Of a DNA stretch of 64,000 nt, positions 44,308-52,861 are shown one piece after another. Made by a program: the position numbers and the translations under genes. Positions within the stretch are counted from its first letter, which is position 1. Every line of letters begins with the position of its first letter. The stretch comes from Sphingomonas azotifigens NBRC 15497 (GTDB taxonomy: Bacteria; Pseudomonadota; Alphaproteobacteria; Sphingomonadales; Sphingomonadaceae). The notes under the pieces are model-generated. The model did not search any database. It was not told the DNA's origin and was given only the letters and a program-made list of their open reading frames with translations. The stretch is taken from positions 214,202-278,201 of the forward strand of contig NZ_BCTR01000014.1 in the NCBI RefSeq assembly GCF_002091475.1. Direction: 5' to 3'.

Positions 44308-45380
44308 TGGCCGGCGGCGGCGACGACAGCGACGACAAGACACAGGATCCTACCGACAAGAAGCTCGAAGACGCGCGAAAACGCGGCGACGTGCCGATGG
44401 CGCCGGAAATGCGCCATGCCGCGATGTTCGTCGCGGCGCTGGTCGTGATGGGCGGGCTCGGCAGCTATACGGTGCAGCAGTTCGGCAACCTGTTCGTGCG
44501 GCTATGGGGCGCCGCCGACGATTTCCGGCTCGAGCCGACCGGCGCACAGAATTTCGCCACCGGCCTGTTCGCCGCGGTCGGCACCGCGCTCGCGCCGATC
44601 CTCGCCGCGCTGTTCGGCTTCGCGGTCCTCGGCGGCGTGCTCCAGGGGCGGCCGATGATCGCCTGGTCGCGCATCGCGCCCAAGTGGAACAAGCTCAACC
44701 CGATGACCGGCGTCAAGCGCATGTTCGGCAAGCAGTCGCTGGTGGAGTTCCTCAAGACCTTCGCCAAGCTGTGCCTGGTGGTCGGCATCGCCGGCACCAT
44801 CGCCTGGCCGCACGCCGCGACGATCGACCGGCTGGTCGGCGCCGATCTGGTGGATACCGGCACCGCGGCGAGCGACATCGTCCACGCCATGCTCCGGCCG
44901 ATCGCGATGCTGGTCGGCGCGCTCGCGCTGTTCGACTTCGTCTGGCAGCGCCGCTCGTACATGAAGCGCATGCGCATGAGCCTGCAGGAAGTGAAGGACG
45001 AGTACAAGCAGAGCGAGGGCGACCCCAAGATCAAGGGCAAGATCCGCAGCATGCAGATGCAGCGGGCGAAGAGCCGGATGATGGCCAATGTCCCCAAGGC
45101 GAGCGTCGTCATCACCAACCCCACCCATTATGCCGTCGCGCTCCAGTACGACCATGGCTCGATGGCGGCGCCGGTGGTGGTGGCGAAGGGCGTCGACACG
45201 CTCGCGCTCAAGATTCGCGAGATCGCCGGCGAGCACAACATCCCGCTCGTCGAAAACCGCCCCCTCGCCCGCGCGCTCTATGCCAGCGCCGAGCTCGACC
45301 AGCCGATTCCGGTCGAGCATTACGCCGCCGTGGCCGAAGTGATCAGCTATGTGATGCGGATCGCCCGCGCCCGCCGCTGA
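44307..45380 (+). CDS. flhB: Flagellar export switch protein FlhB
   Basis: A 357-residue protein: acidic N-terminus with the KTQDPTDKKLEDARKRGDV signature, four membrane helices and a cytosolic domain with the autocleavage motif NPTH at about residue 271 (VVITNPTHYAVAL). Cleavage there switches export from hook to filament proteins. ATG 44307 is chosen over the overlapping GTG 44304. Confidence 0.97.
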   Translation: MAGGGDDSDDKTQDPTDKKLEDARKRGDVPMAPEMRHAAMFVAALVVMGGLGSYTVQQFGNLFVRLWGAADDFRLEPTGAQNFATGLFAAVGTALAPILAALFGFAVLGGVLQGRPMIAWSRIAPKWNKLNPMTGVKRMFGKQSLVEFLKTFAKLCLVVGIAGTIAWPHAATIDRLVGADLVDTGTAASDIVHAMLRPIAMLVGALALFDFVWQRRSYMKRMRMSLQEVKDEYKQSEGDPKIKGKIRSMQMQRAKSRMMANVPKASVVITNPTHYAVALQYDHGSMAAPVVVAKGVDTLALKIREIAGEHNIPLVENRPLARALYASAELDQPIPVEHYAAVAEVISYVMRIARARR

Positions 45381-45400
45381 GGTCCCGGCGCCCGACAAAA

Positions 45401-45429
45401 TTGATAATGCGATTGACTCGCAATATTCA
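45401..45429 (+). promoter_or_regulatory. Fur-like operator upstream of siderophore receptor
   Basis: TTGATAATGCGATTGACTCGCAATATTCA contains the inverted repeat TGCGA-TTGAC-TCGCA inside an AT-rich island of otherwise GC-rich DNA, about 55 bp before the receptor start. Its form resembles alphaproteobacterial Fur-type boxes (TGCGAN5TCGCA with GATAAT at one side). Iron repression of the operon is inferred. Confidence 0.55.
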
Positions 45430-45481
45430 CTTTCCCTAAAGGCTCGCGCATCGAACGAGACCCAAAGGGAAAAGCTGAACC

Positions 45482-47572
45482 ATGCATCTGTCGCTGCGCA
45501 CCGCCTTGCTCACTACCGCGCTTGTTGCGCTGCCCGGCGCGGCACTGGCGGGTCCGGACGGCACCGCCGATTCGAACGACCAGCAGAGCCAGATCATCGT
45601 CACCGGCGCGGTCACCCAGGCGTCGCGCAGCGCAACGGGCCTGACGCTCACCCCGCGCGAGACGCCGCAGTCGATCACGGTGATCGACCAGGCCCGGATC
45701 CAGGATTTCCAGCTCACCAACATCAACGACCTGCTCGACCAGACCGTCGGCATCAATGTCGAGCGCGTGGAGACGGACCGCACCTATTACAATTCCCGCG
45801 GCTTCGACATCACCAGCTTCCAGGTCGACGGGATCGGCCTGCCGTTCCCCTATGGCATCCAATATGGCGACCTCGACACCGCGCTGTTCGAGCGGGTGGA
45901 GGCGATCCGCGGCGCCAATGCGCTGATGACCGGCGTGGGCAACCCCTCGGCCACGATCAACTATGTCCGCAAACGCCCGACCGACACGCTGCAGGCGACC
46001 GCCACGGCGCAGGCCGGCTCGTGGAACCGCTGGCGCGGCGAGGCCGATGTTTCGGTGCCGGTGACCGATACCGTCGCCGTCCGCGCAATCTACGCCCATG
46101 AGAGCCGCGACAGCCATCTCGACTACAACCACGTCAACCGCAACGTGTACGGCCTGATCGCCGCGTGGAAGGTGACGCCGCAGCTCACCGCCACGATCGG
46201 CTATAGCCGCCAGGACAATGACGCCGACGGCGTGCTGTGGGGCGCGCTGCCGCTCACCTACAAGGACGGCAGCCGCATCCCCTATGCGCGCTCGGCGACG
46301 ACTTCGGCACCCTGGACCTATTGGGACACGACCGACCAGCGCGCCTTTGGCGAGCTCGCCTATGATCTGGGCCAGGGCTGGCAGGCCAAGGGCGTGTTCA
46401 CCTACGCGAACAACAAGCAGCAGGCGCGGCTGCTCTACGCGTTCGGCACGCCGGACAAGGCGACCGGGCTCGGCATCGCGGGCCAGGTGGGCGCCTATCC
46501 GTCCGAGACCGACCAGTATCTCGGCGACCTCACCGCATCAGGGCCGCTCCACCTGTTCGGTCGCGAGCACCAGCTGGCCTTCGGCGTCTCGACCGGCCGG
46601 CTCGACAACCGCCAATGGCAGGGCCGCGGCAAGAGCCTCGTCGCCTATCCGGCGGTGCCGAACCTTACCGCCAGCGTGATCGCCGATCCGGGGACCGGAC
46701 CGATCACGCTGGAGGCGAACAGCCGGCTCGACGTCACCCGCGTCTACGGCGCCGCGCATCTGAGCGTCACCGATCGGCTGAAGGCGGTGGCCGGTGCCAG
46801 CGCCACCTGGCTCAAGGCCGACGGCTTCTCCTACGGCGCCAACCTGTACCGCAAGAACAGTGCCGTCAGCCCCTATGCCGGCTTCACCTATGATCTCACG
46901 CCGAACGTCTCCTTCTACGGAAGCTATACCAGCATCTTCAATCCGCAGGACGAATCGGACGTGCGCGGCCGGAGGCTCGATCCGATCACCGGCAGCAGCA
47001 TCGAGGGCGGGCTGAAGAGCGAATGGTTCGGCGGCCGGCTCTATGCCACCGCCTCGCTGTTCCGCGCCAAGCAGAAGAACCTGGCGACCGTCGCGGGCCA
47101 GTACGGGCCGGGCGATCCCGGCAAGCCCGGCACCAACTATTATACCGGCCTCGACACCACTTCGCGCGGCTTCGAGATCGAGCTTGCAGGCAAGGTGACC
47201 GACAACTGGACGATCAGCGGCGGCTATACCGGGCTCGAGATCGAGGACAATGCCGGCAAGGCCGCGCGCGTCTTCCTGCCCACCAAGAGCCTCAAGCTCG
47301 CCACCACCTATGCGGTGCCCGACCTGCGCGACCTCAAGCTCGGCGCCCAGCTGCGCTGGCAGAACAAGGTCCGCAGCCCGGACTTCACTGTGACCCAGAA
47401 CGACTATGCGGTGCTCGACCTGATGGGCAGCATCCGCCTGGTCGATCACGTCCGCGCCGCGCTCAACGTCCGCAACGTCACCGACAGCAGCTATCTGGGC
47501 AGCCTCATGTGGGGGCAGGCCTATTATGCCGCGCCGCGCAGCGTGCTCGGCAGCCTCACCTTCAGCTACTGA
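45482..47572 (+). CDS. TonB-dependent siderophore receptor
   Basis: A 696-residue receptor with a signal peptide (RTALLTTALVALPGAALAG), a plug beginning SATGLTLTPRETPQSITVID with the FpvA/FhuE-type segments TVGINVERVETDRTYYNSRG and RGANALMTGVGNPSATINYV, and a barrel ending VLGSLTFSY. No STN domain is present, so no FecIR-type signalling is expected. The following three membrane genes are the set often found with ferric-siderophore receptors. The exact siderophore is unknown. Confidence 0.94.
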   Translation: MHLSLRTALLTTALVALPGAALAGPDGTADSNDQQSQIIVTGAVTQASRSATGLTLTPRETPQSITVIDQARIQDFQLTNINDLLDQTVGINVERVETDRTYYNSRGFDITSFQVDGIGLPFPYGIQYGDLDTALFERVEAIRGANALMTGVGNPSATINYVRKRPTDTLQATATAQAGSWNRWRGEADVSVPVTDTVAVRAIYAHESRDSHLDYNHVNRNVYGLIAAWKVTPQLTATIGYSRQDNDADGVLWGALPLTYKDGSRIPYARSATTSAPWTYWDTTDQRAFGELAYDLGQGWQAKGVFTYANNKQQARLLYAFGTPDKATGLGIAGQVGAYPSETDQYLGDLTASGPLHLFGREHQLAFGVSTGRLDNRQWQGRGKSLVAYPAVPNLTASVIADPGTGPITLEANSRLDVTRVYGAAHLSVTDRLKAVAGASATWLKADGFSYGANLYRKNSAVSPYAGFTYDLTPNVSFYGSYTSIFNPQDESDVRGRRLDPITGSSIEGGLKSEWFGGRLYATASLFRAKQKNLATVAGQYGPGDPGKPGTNYYTGLDTTSRGFEIELAGKVTDNWTISGGYTGLEIEDNAGKAARVFLPTKSLKLATTYAVPDLRDLKLGAQLRWQNKVRSPDFTVTQNDYAVLDLMGSIRLVDHVRAALNVRNVTDSSYLGSLMWGQAYYAAPRSVLGSLTFSY

Positions 47573-47580
47573 GGCAGGGC

Positions 47581-47880
47581 ATGGGGGCGCATCTCCGTCG
47601 CGGCTGGGGCTATCGGGCGAACATCGCGACGCGCGCGGTGGCCGGCAGCATCGGTGCCTATCTCGTCGCTGCCTGCTTCGCGGCAGCGGCGGCGCGCACC
47701 CTGCCGCTGCCGCGGCTCGACGCGATCGTGCCGGCGACGATGCTCGCCTTTCTGGTCGCGCCCGTTGCGACGATCTGGGCGTTCCTTGCCCCCGGGCCGC
47801 TGCGCGCGCTGGGCGGCGTTCTCGCGGCGGCCGCGCTGCTGGCGGCCGTCGCCTGGGCCGCCGGGATGCCCGCGGCATGA
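47581..47880 (+). CDS. DUF3649-like small membrane protein
   Basis: A 99-residue protein with about three hydrophobic helices (AVAGSIGAYLVAACFAAAAA, IVPATMLAFLVAPVATIWAFL, GGVLAAAALLAAVAWAAG). Size and placement between a siderophore receptor and a PepSY-TM protein match the DUF3649 iron-uptake-associated family. It starts 8 bp after the receptor stop and overlaps the next gene (ATGA). Confidence 0.75.
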   Translation: MGAHLRRGWGYRANIATRAVAGSIGAYLVAACFAAAAARTLPLPRLDAIVPATMLAFLVAPVATIWAFLAPGPLRALGGVLAAAALLAAVAWAAGMPAA

Positions 47881-49367
47881 GCGCGGTGCGCGATGGCGCC
47901 CGCCAGGCGATGGCATGGCTGCACGGCTGGACCGGGCTGCTGCTCGGCTGGGTGCTGTTCGTGATGTGCCTGGGCGGCACGCTCAGCGTGTTCAAGCCCG
48001 AGATCGGTCGCTGGATGCGGCCCGAGACGATCGCCACCGCCGATCGCGCCACCGCGCTGACGGCCGCGAGCGCATGGCTCGGCAAGAACGCCCCCCACTC
48101 GTTCGGCTGGTACCTGACCCTGCCCAACGCGCGGATGAACACGGTCGAGGCGACCTATGATCCCGGCACCGGCTTCGTCTATCGCGCGCTCGATCCCGGC
48201 TCCGGCGCGCCGGTGCCGCGCGAGACGCTGGGCGGCGAATTCTTCTACCGCCTGCATTTCGAACTGGAGCTGCCCTTTCCCTGGGGACGGCTGCTCGCCT
48301 CGCTTGCGGCGATGGTGCTGCTGCTCGGGCTGATCACCGGGATCATCGCCCATCGCCGCATCTTCAAGGACTTCTTCACCTTCCGCCCCGCCAAGGGCCA
48401 GCGCTCCTGGCTCGACGGACACAATGCGCTGGGCGTGCTCGCGCTGCCCTTTCACCTCATGATCAGCTTCACCGGCCTGCTGACGCTGGCGACGCTCAAC
48501 ATGCCCTGGGCCCTTACCGCCAATTACGGGAACGACATGGCGGCGATGTTCCACGCGTTCCAGCCCGGCCAGGTCGACCGACCCGCTGCCGGCAAGCCCG
48601 CGCCGCTCGCTCCGCTGGCCCCGATGCTGCGCGCGGCGGAGCAGCGGCTGGGCCAGCCGGTCGGCCGCGTCACCATCGCGCATCCGGGGGACGCCGCCGC
48701 GGTGGTCACCATGTTCCGCGACGATGCCCGCCAGATCGGCTATGCCGCCGGCGCAGTGAGCTTCGACGGCACGACCGGCCGCGTCCTCGTCGACTTCACC
48801 GAGCACCGCCCCGCGATGCAGACTTATGGCGTGGCCTATGGCCTCCACCTCGCCCGCTTCGCGCTGCTGGCGACGCGCTGGCTCTATTTCCTGTGCGGCG
48901 CGATGCTGACCATGGCGGTGGCGAGCGGCATGGTGCTGTGGGTGGTCAAGCGCCGCGAGCGCGCGCCGCTCCACCTCGGCAACCGGATCGTCGAGCGGTT
49001 CAATGCGGGGGTGCTCGCGGGCGTGCCGATCGGGTGCCTCGCCTTCCTCCTCGCCAACCGCCTGCTGCCGCTGGGAATGCCGGCGCGGGCCGAGGCGGAG
49101 GTGTCCGCCGCATTGTCGAGTGCCGCCGCGGCGGTGCTGCTCGGCGTGGTGCTGTCGCCCAGGCGGAGCTGGCCGATACTGCTGGCGATCCTCGCGCTCG
49201 GCTGCGCGGCGGCGGCGCTTCCCGGCGGCGCCTATGCCGATGCGGTGCAGACGGGCGTCAGCCTCACCCTGCTCGCCACCGCCGGCGGCACCGGCTGGCT
49301 CGCCTGGAAGCAATGGCGCCGCCCCGCCCCTGCCCCGCGCCGCCGCACCCGGAGCCAGATCGCATGA
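47877..49367 (+). CDS. PepSY-TM protein, probable inner-membrane ferric-siderophore reductase
   Basis: A 496-residue protein with a first helix after AMAWLHGWTGLLLGWVLF, PepSY-type periplasmic parts and further helices with histidines at membrane edges (LITGIIAHRRIFKDFF, WLDGHNALGVLALPFHLM), consistent with haem-binding PiuB/FoxB-like iron reductases. The C-terminal third is more variable. Its end overlaps the next gene by ATGA, so the four-gene operon is tightly coupled. Confidence 0.88.
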   Translation: MSAVRDGARQAMAWLHGWTGLLLGWVLFVMCLGGTLSVFKPEIGRWMRPETIATADRATALTAASAWLGKNAPHSFGWYLTLPNARMNTVEATYDPGTGFVYRALDPGSGAPVPRETLGGEFFYRLHFELELPFPWGRLLASLAAMVLLLGLITGIIAHRRIFKDFFTFRPAKGQRSWLDGHNALGVLALPFHLMISFTGLLTLATLNMPWALTANYGNDMAAMFHAFQPGQVDRPAAGKPAPLAPLAPMLRAAEQRLGQPVGRVTIAHPGDAAAVVTMFRDDARQIGYAAGAVSFDGTTGRVLVDFTEHRPAMQTYGVAYGLHLARFALLATRWLYFLCGAMLTMAVASGMVLWVVKRRERAPLHLGNRIVERFNAGVLAGVPIGCLAFLLANRLLPLGMPARAEAEVSAALSSAAAAVLLGVVLSPRRSWPILLAILALGCAAAALPGGAYADAVQTGVSLTLLATAGGTGWLAWKQWRRPAPAPRRRTRSQIA

Positions 49368-49696
49368 TCGCCGCCGGGCTTGTCCTGCTGGGCGTTTTCA
49401 CGCTCGCGGCGGCGATGCCGCGCCATGCGCCGGCGCTGCTCGGCGGCTGGGCGACGCGCCTCCGCCCGCAATCGCTCCGCATCGCCGGATGGGCACTGCT
49501 CGCCGCGGCACTGGCGGTCACCCTCGCCACGCCCGACTGGCCGCGCGCGCTGGTGGCGTGGTTCGGATGGCCCACCTTGGCGGCGGCGCTCATGCTGCTG
49601 GGGCTGAGCTATGACGTCCGGCTGGCCCGCGGCGCCGCGGCAATGGGCGTGCTGGGCATCGCCGCGAGCGTGGTTGTCCTGCTGCCTGGGCTGTAA
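49364..49696 (+). CDS. DUF3325-like small membrane protein
   Basis: A 110-residue protein with about four hydrophobic segments and the start AGLVLLGVFTLAAAMPRHAP, which fits the DUF3325 family found beside PepSY-TM proteins. It ends the putative iron-uptake operon. The function is unknown; a structural partner of the PepSY protein is a fair guess. Confidence 0.75.
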   Translation: MIAAGLVLLGVFTLAAAMPRHAPALLGGWATRLRPQSLRIAGWALLAAALAVTLATPDWPRALVAWFGWPTLAAALMLLGLSYDVRLARGAAAMGVLGIAASVVVLLPGL

Positions 49697-49864
49697 ATTG
49701 GGAGAGAGGGTCGGCAGCTTGCGCCCCAGTTGCGGTCGTTACCCTCTTCGTCGACCTTCCGTGCGTCGGAGAAATGGTTGCTGCTTGGTATATTCTGTTG
49801 GTTCCTGCTCGGAAAATTAGTCCGGTGGAAGCGCTAGGCGGTTCATCGCGAACCGTGCGGACTT

Positions 49865-50003
49865 TCCCTCTCCCGCCTGCGGGAGAGGGAGGGAGCCGCC
49901 GTTAGGCGGCGGAAGGGTGAGGGTGTGTCGGGCGAATGCGGCCCTCTCCTTCGCCCGACTCACCCTCACCCCGGCCCTCTCCCGCTAGCGGGAGAGGGAG
50001 AGG
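49865..50003. repeat. Compound hairpin repeat, family 4
   Basis: Outer arms CCCTCTCCCGCCTGCGGGAGAGGG and CCCTCTCCCGCTAGCGGGAGAGGG flank inner arms GGGTGAGGGTGTGTCGGGCGAA / TTCGCCCGACTCACCCTCACCC and a small GCCGCC...GGCGGC hairpin. Only this copy occurs in the window. It lies in the long gap after the iron-uptake operon. Confidence 0.85.
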
Positions 50004-50253
50004 GAGACACCGATGCCGCTCAACCTCGACAACGAACCGGCGTGCTACGCGACGCCGCTCGCGAGTTCGTCGCCGAACATGCTCCCGTCCGCCGCATGAG
50101 GCCGTCTAAATTCAGTTTTTATGACGGAGCGTATGACCCCTTCCCACCAACTCCGACCGATCACCGCGATCCTCCCTCGCACCACCGACCGCGGCAGCGG
50201 CCTTCTTGTGCGCCCGCAATGTTCCCCCTATGTACCAGATCTGCCGCCTGCAA
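50004..50253. other. Non-coding stretch, nothing recognised
   Basis: This part of the 49,697-50,557 gap, between two repeats, shows no gene with a ribosome site or familiar protein content, and no RNA structure that I recognise. Open frames crossing it run through the repeats and have biased, low-complexity translations. Confidence 0.5.
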
Positions 50254-50449
50254 GCGGCCGCTCTTTGATCCGTCCAATACACCCCACTACGCGCGGAGCG
50301 ACATGCCGCATGGCGTCGACCGGTATTCGGCGGCCAGCACGCGCCAAATCTCCACAGGCCTGAACTTCCTGAACTTCGCGCTCGAACGCCGCGTCAGTTG
50401 CCGCCGAAGCGCTCACACGCCTAAACTTCCTAAACTTCGATCGGTGGCC
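50254..50449 (-). repeat. AAGTTTAGG dispersed repeat, copy B
   Basis: The inverted counterpart of the element at 21937-22136. Read on the minus strand, it has CGAAGTTTAGGAAGTTTAGGCG, then GAAGTTCAGGAAGTTCAGGC about 55 bp on, and GGATCAAAGAGCGGCCGC at the far end. The ends are conserved almost exactly, while the middle is diverged. Confidence 0.75.
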
Positions 50450-50557
50450 ACCGTCCGGCACGTGGCCGGGGGGCTCCACCAATGTGCGCCATTCGGCTAA
50501 TCCCAGGGGAAGCGATCGTCGGTGCGTTTCCCATCTAGCGCAAGACGCTATCCGCCC

Positions 50558-51046
50558 TCAAAGCCGCCGGTACAGCACCAGCGCGTCCACCAGCCCCAGC
50601 GCCGGATGCGCGAACGCCTCGGGCACGCGTCCCACCGTCTCGAAGCCGAGCGCGAGCCATAGCCGCACGGCGGGTGCGTTGCTGCTGACGACGAAATTGA
50701 ACTGCATCGCCCGGAAGCCGCGGGCGCGTGCCTCGGCGAAGCTGTGCTCGGCCATGGCGCGGGCGATGCCCCGGCCGCGCGCGTCAGCATGCGTCGCATA
50801 GCCGCAATTGGCGACATGCGCGCCGCCGCCGGCCTGGTTGGCGCGGAGATAATAGGTGCCGAGCACCCGGCCCTCGGCCTCTGCGACGAAGCTCGCCCGG
50901 TCCGGCCCCAGCCAATAGGCCAGGGCCGCACCACGCGACAGGTCGCGGTCCATTGCATAGGTCTCGCCGGCGCGAATCACCGGCTCGAGGATCGCCCAGA
51001 TCGCCGCGCCATCCTCGGGCGCTGCCGGGCGAATCGCGAGGGTCAC
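50558..51046 (-). CDS. GNAT-family N-acetyltransferase
   Basis: A 162-residue acetyltransferase: IRPAAPEDGAAIWAI at the N-terminus, the acetyl-CoA loop DARGRGIARAMAEH and the C-terminal SSNAPAVRLWLALGFETVG. Substrates of this group include amines, phosphinothricin-like compounds and protein N-termini; none can be assigned. Its GTG overlaps the dnaA stop (GTGA), so it is probably translated from the dnaA message. Confidence 0.9.
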   Translation of the reverse strand: MTLAIRPAAPEDGAAIWAILEPVIRAGETYAMDRDLSRGAALAYWLGPDRASFVAEAEGRVLGTYYLRANQAGGGAHVANCGYATHADARGRGIARAMAEHSFAEARARGFRAMQFNFVVSSNAPAVRLWLALGFETVGRVPEAFAHPALGLVDALVLYRRL

Positions 51047-52428
51047 CCCTCCAGGGTGCGCATCAGCGCGCGGACGGCGCCGTCGATCTCGACATCCTTG
51101 GCGCGCAGATCCTCGATCCGCTTCACCGCATGGATCACCGTCGAGTGATCGCGATTGCCGAACTTGCGGCCGATCTCGGGCAGCGAGCGCGTGGTCAGGC
51201 GCTTGGCCAGATACATCGCGATCTGGCGCGGGCGGGCGATCGCCACCGCGCGGCGGGCCGAGATCAGGTCGAGCTGCTTCACTTCGAAATGCGCCGAGAC
51301 CGCGCGCTGGATCTCGTCGATGGTGATGCGGCGCTGGCTGGTGCGCAGCACTTCGCCAAGCACGCTGGTCGCGAAGTCGATGGTGATCGCCTCGTTCGAC
51401 AGGCTGGCATAGGCGACCAGGCGATTGAGCGCGCCTTCGAGCTCGCGGACATTGGTGGTGATCCGCGCGGCGAGCAGGTCGGCGACTTCCGCCGGCATGT
51501 CCACCGCCGGCATGTCCTTCAGCTTGCGCTCGACGATCGCGCGGCGCAGGTCGAGCTCGGCGGGCTTGATGTCCGCGACGAGGCCGGCGCCGAGGCGGCC
51601 GACCAGGCGCGGCTCGAAGCCTTCGAGCGCCTGGGGCGCGCGGTCGGCAGCGATCACGAGGCGCTTGCCGGCGCTCATGAACTCGTTGACCGTGTGGAAG
51701 AATTCTTCCTGGGTCGCGTCCTTGCCGCCGATGAACTGCAGATCGTCGATCATCAGCAGGTCGACCGAGCGGAGGCGCTTCTTGAACGCCAGCGTGTCCT
51801 TGTTGCGCAGCGCCTGGACGAACTCGAACATGAAGCGCTCGCCGGTCGAGTAGATCGCGGTCGCGCCCGGGTTCGCCTCGAGGAAGGCATGGCCGATGGC
51901 GTGCATCAGGTGCGTCTTGCCCTGGCCGGTGCCGGCATGGAGGTACAGCGGGCTGAACATCGGCACGCCCGGCTGCGCGACGGTGCGCGCGGCGTTGAAG
52001 GCGACGCGATTGGTCGCGCTCACGACGAATCGGTCGAAGGTGAAGCGCGGGTCGAAGGCCGGGCGCTCGATCGGCTCGGCGAGCGATTCGGCGCGCGGCG
52101 CGGGCACCGGGGCCGGGGCCGCGCTGAGCACGCGCTGCTCGGCATCCTGCAGCGTCTCCAGCGTGACGCTGCGCACGCCCGGCAGCACCGCACGGAATTC
52201 GAGCAGCAGCCGCTCGGCATAGTGATTCTTCACCCACTGGGTGAGGAACGGCGACGGCAGGCCCAGGCGGACGGCATGCGAATCGCTGCCGTCGATCAAC
52301 ACCACGGGCTTCAGCCACTGATCAAACAGCCGCTGGCCGGCCGAGCGGCGCAGGTTGGTGCGCACATGCGCCCAAGCCTTGGCGACGTCGCGGCCTTCCT
52401 CACGTTCCAGCGGTTGAACCTGAGTCAC
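51043..52428 (-). CDS. dnaA: Chromosomal replication initiator DnaA
   Basis: A 461-residue initiator with domain I (AWAHVRTNLRRSAGQRLFDQWL), a short variable linker, the AAA+ domain (Walker A HAGTGQGKTHLMHAI, Walker B LMIDDLQFIGGKD) and the C-terminal DNA-binding domain with the signature FGNRDHSTVIHAVK. GTG 52428 with GGAAGGG upstream is preferred. A longer GTG start at 52458 would place the palindrome at 52447-52468 inside the coding region. Confidence 0.96.
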   Translation of the reverse strand: MTQVQPLEREEGRDVAKAWAHVRTNLRRSAGQRLFDQWLKPVVLIDGSDSHAVRLGLPSPFLTQWVKNHYAERLLLEFRAVLPGVRSVTLETLQDAEQRVLSAAPAPVPAPRAESLAEPIERPAFDPRFTFDRFVVSATNRVAFNAARTVAQPGVPMFSPLYLHAGTGQGKTHLMHAIGHAFLEANPGATAIYSTGERFMFEFVQALRNKDTLAFKKRLRSVDLLMIDDLQFIGGKDATQEEFFHTVNEFMSAGKRLVIAADRAPQALEGFEPRLVGRLGAGLVADIKPAELDLRRAIVERKLKDMPAVDMPAEVADLLAARITTNVRELEGALNRLVAYASLSNEAITIDFATSVLGEVLRTSQRRITIDEIQRAVSAHFEVKQLDLISARRAVAIARPRQIAMYLAKRLTTRSLPEIGRKFGNRDHSTVIHAVKRIEDLRAKDVEIDGAVRALMRTLEG

Positions 52429-52446
52429 TGTGACGCACCCTTCCTT

Positions 52447-52468
52447 CGCGGGAATCACGATTCCCGCG
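52447..52468. promoter_or_regulatory. Perfect 22-bp palindrome in front of dnaA
   Basis: CGCGGGAATC-AC-GATTCCCGCG, 10+2+10 bases without mismatch, lies 19 bp upstream of the preferred dnaA start and overlaps its leader. It could be a regulator's operator or an mRNA hairpin controlling initiation. It does not match a DnaA box. Confidence 0.6.
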
Positions 52469-52807
52469 TGCTAAAACCAATATCGATCCTGAGGCCCATC
52501 GCAGCCGGTCATGCCCCCGACGACGCGCGATGGACTCGCTGTCCCGACCAGCAACGTGGCCGGGAGGTCTGTTTTAGGAAGCTCGAACTGAGTCGAGCAA
52601 GGGCCCTGCATGTAAACTTTCTGAAATAGTTTTGTTGACAGCCCGAACCCCTAGGAAATGCGTGGGGGCGCAGGAAATATCGAACTATTTCTGACAGTTA
52701 CCAAGGTAAATCGCGAGATGCCGAAGCGCGAATCGGTACGACTCGTGGATTTCGGCGATTCGCCAAAGCTGCCCAAATTTTAACCATTTGTTGCAGCGCA
52801 CATGCGC
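52469..52807. other. dnaA-rpsT intergenic region
   Basis: About 340 bp, more AT-rich than its surroundings, without a convincing gene. It contains an inverted pair GAAATAGTT (52623-52631) and AACTATTTC (52683-52691). I found no TTATCCACA-like DnaA boxes, so there is no support for a replication origin here. The dnaA promoter is expected within it. Confidence 0.5.
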
Positions 52808-52842
52808 AAAAAGCCCCGCCGGACGGGTCCGGCAGGGCTTTT
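52808..52842 (-). terminator. Intrinsic terminator of rpsT
   Basis: On the minus strand AAAAGCCCTGCCGGAC-CC-GTCCGGCGGGGCTTTTT forms a long stem with one mismatch, followed by a T run, 20 bp after the rpsT stop. The A tract on the opposite side makes it potentially bidirectional. Confidence 0.9.
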
Positions 52843-52861
52843 GGTTACCGATTAGTTACGG

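Noticed and set aside
49865..50003. CRISPR-like array from repeated CCCTCTCCCGC units
   Set aside because: The units are arms of nested inverted repeats, not direct repeats with regular unique spacers, and no cas genes are present.
49925..50500. 191-codon plus-strand frame in the large intergenic gap
   Set aside because: It runs through a hairpin repeat and the AAGTTTAGG repeat, with no ribosome site and no conserved protein features.
52429..52861. Replication origin beside dnaA
   Set aside because: No DnaA-box cluster is visible, and in alphaproteobacteria the origin is often not next to dnaA.
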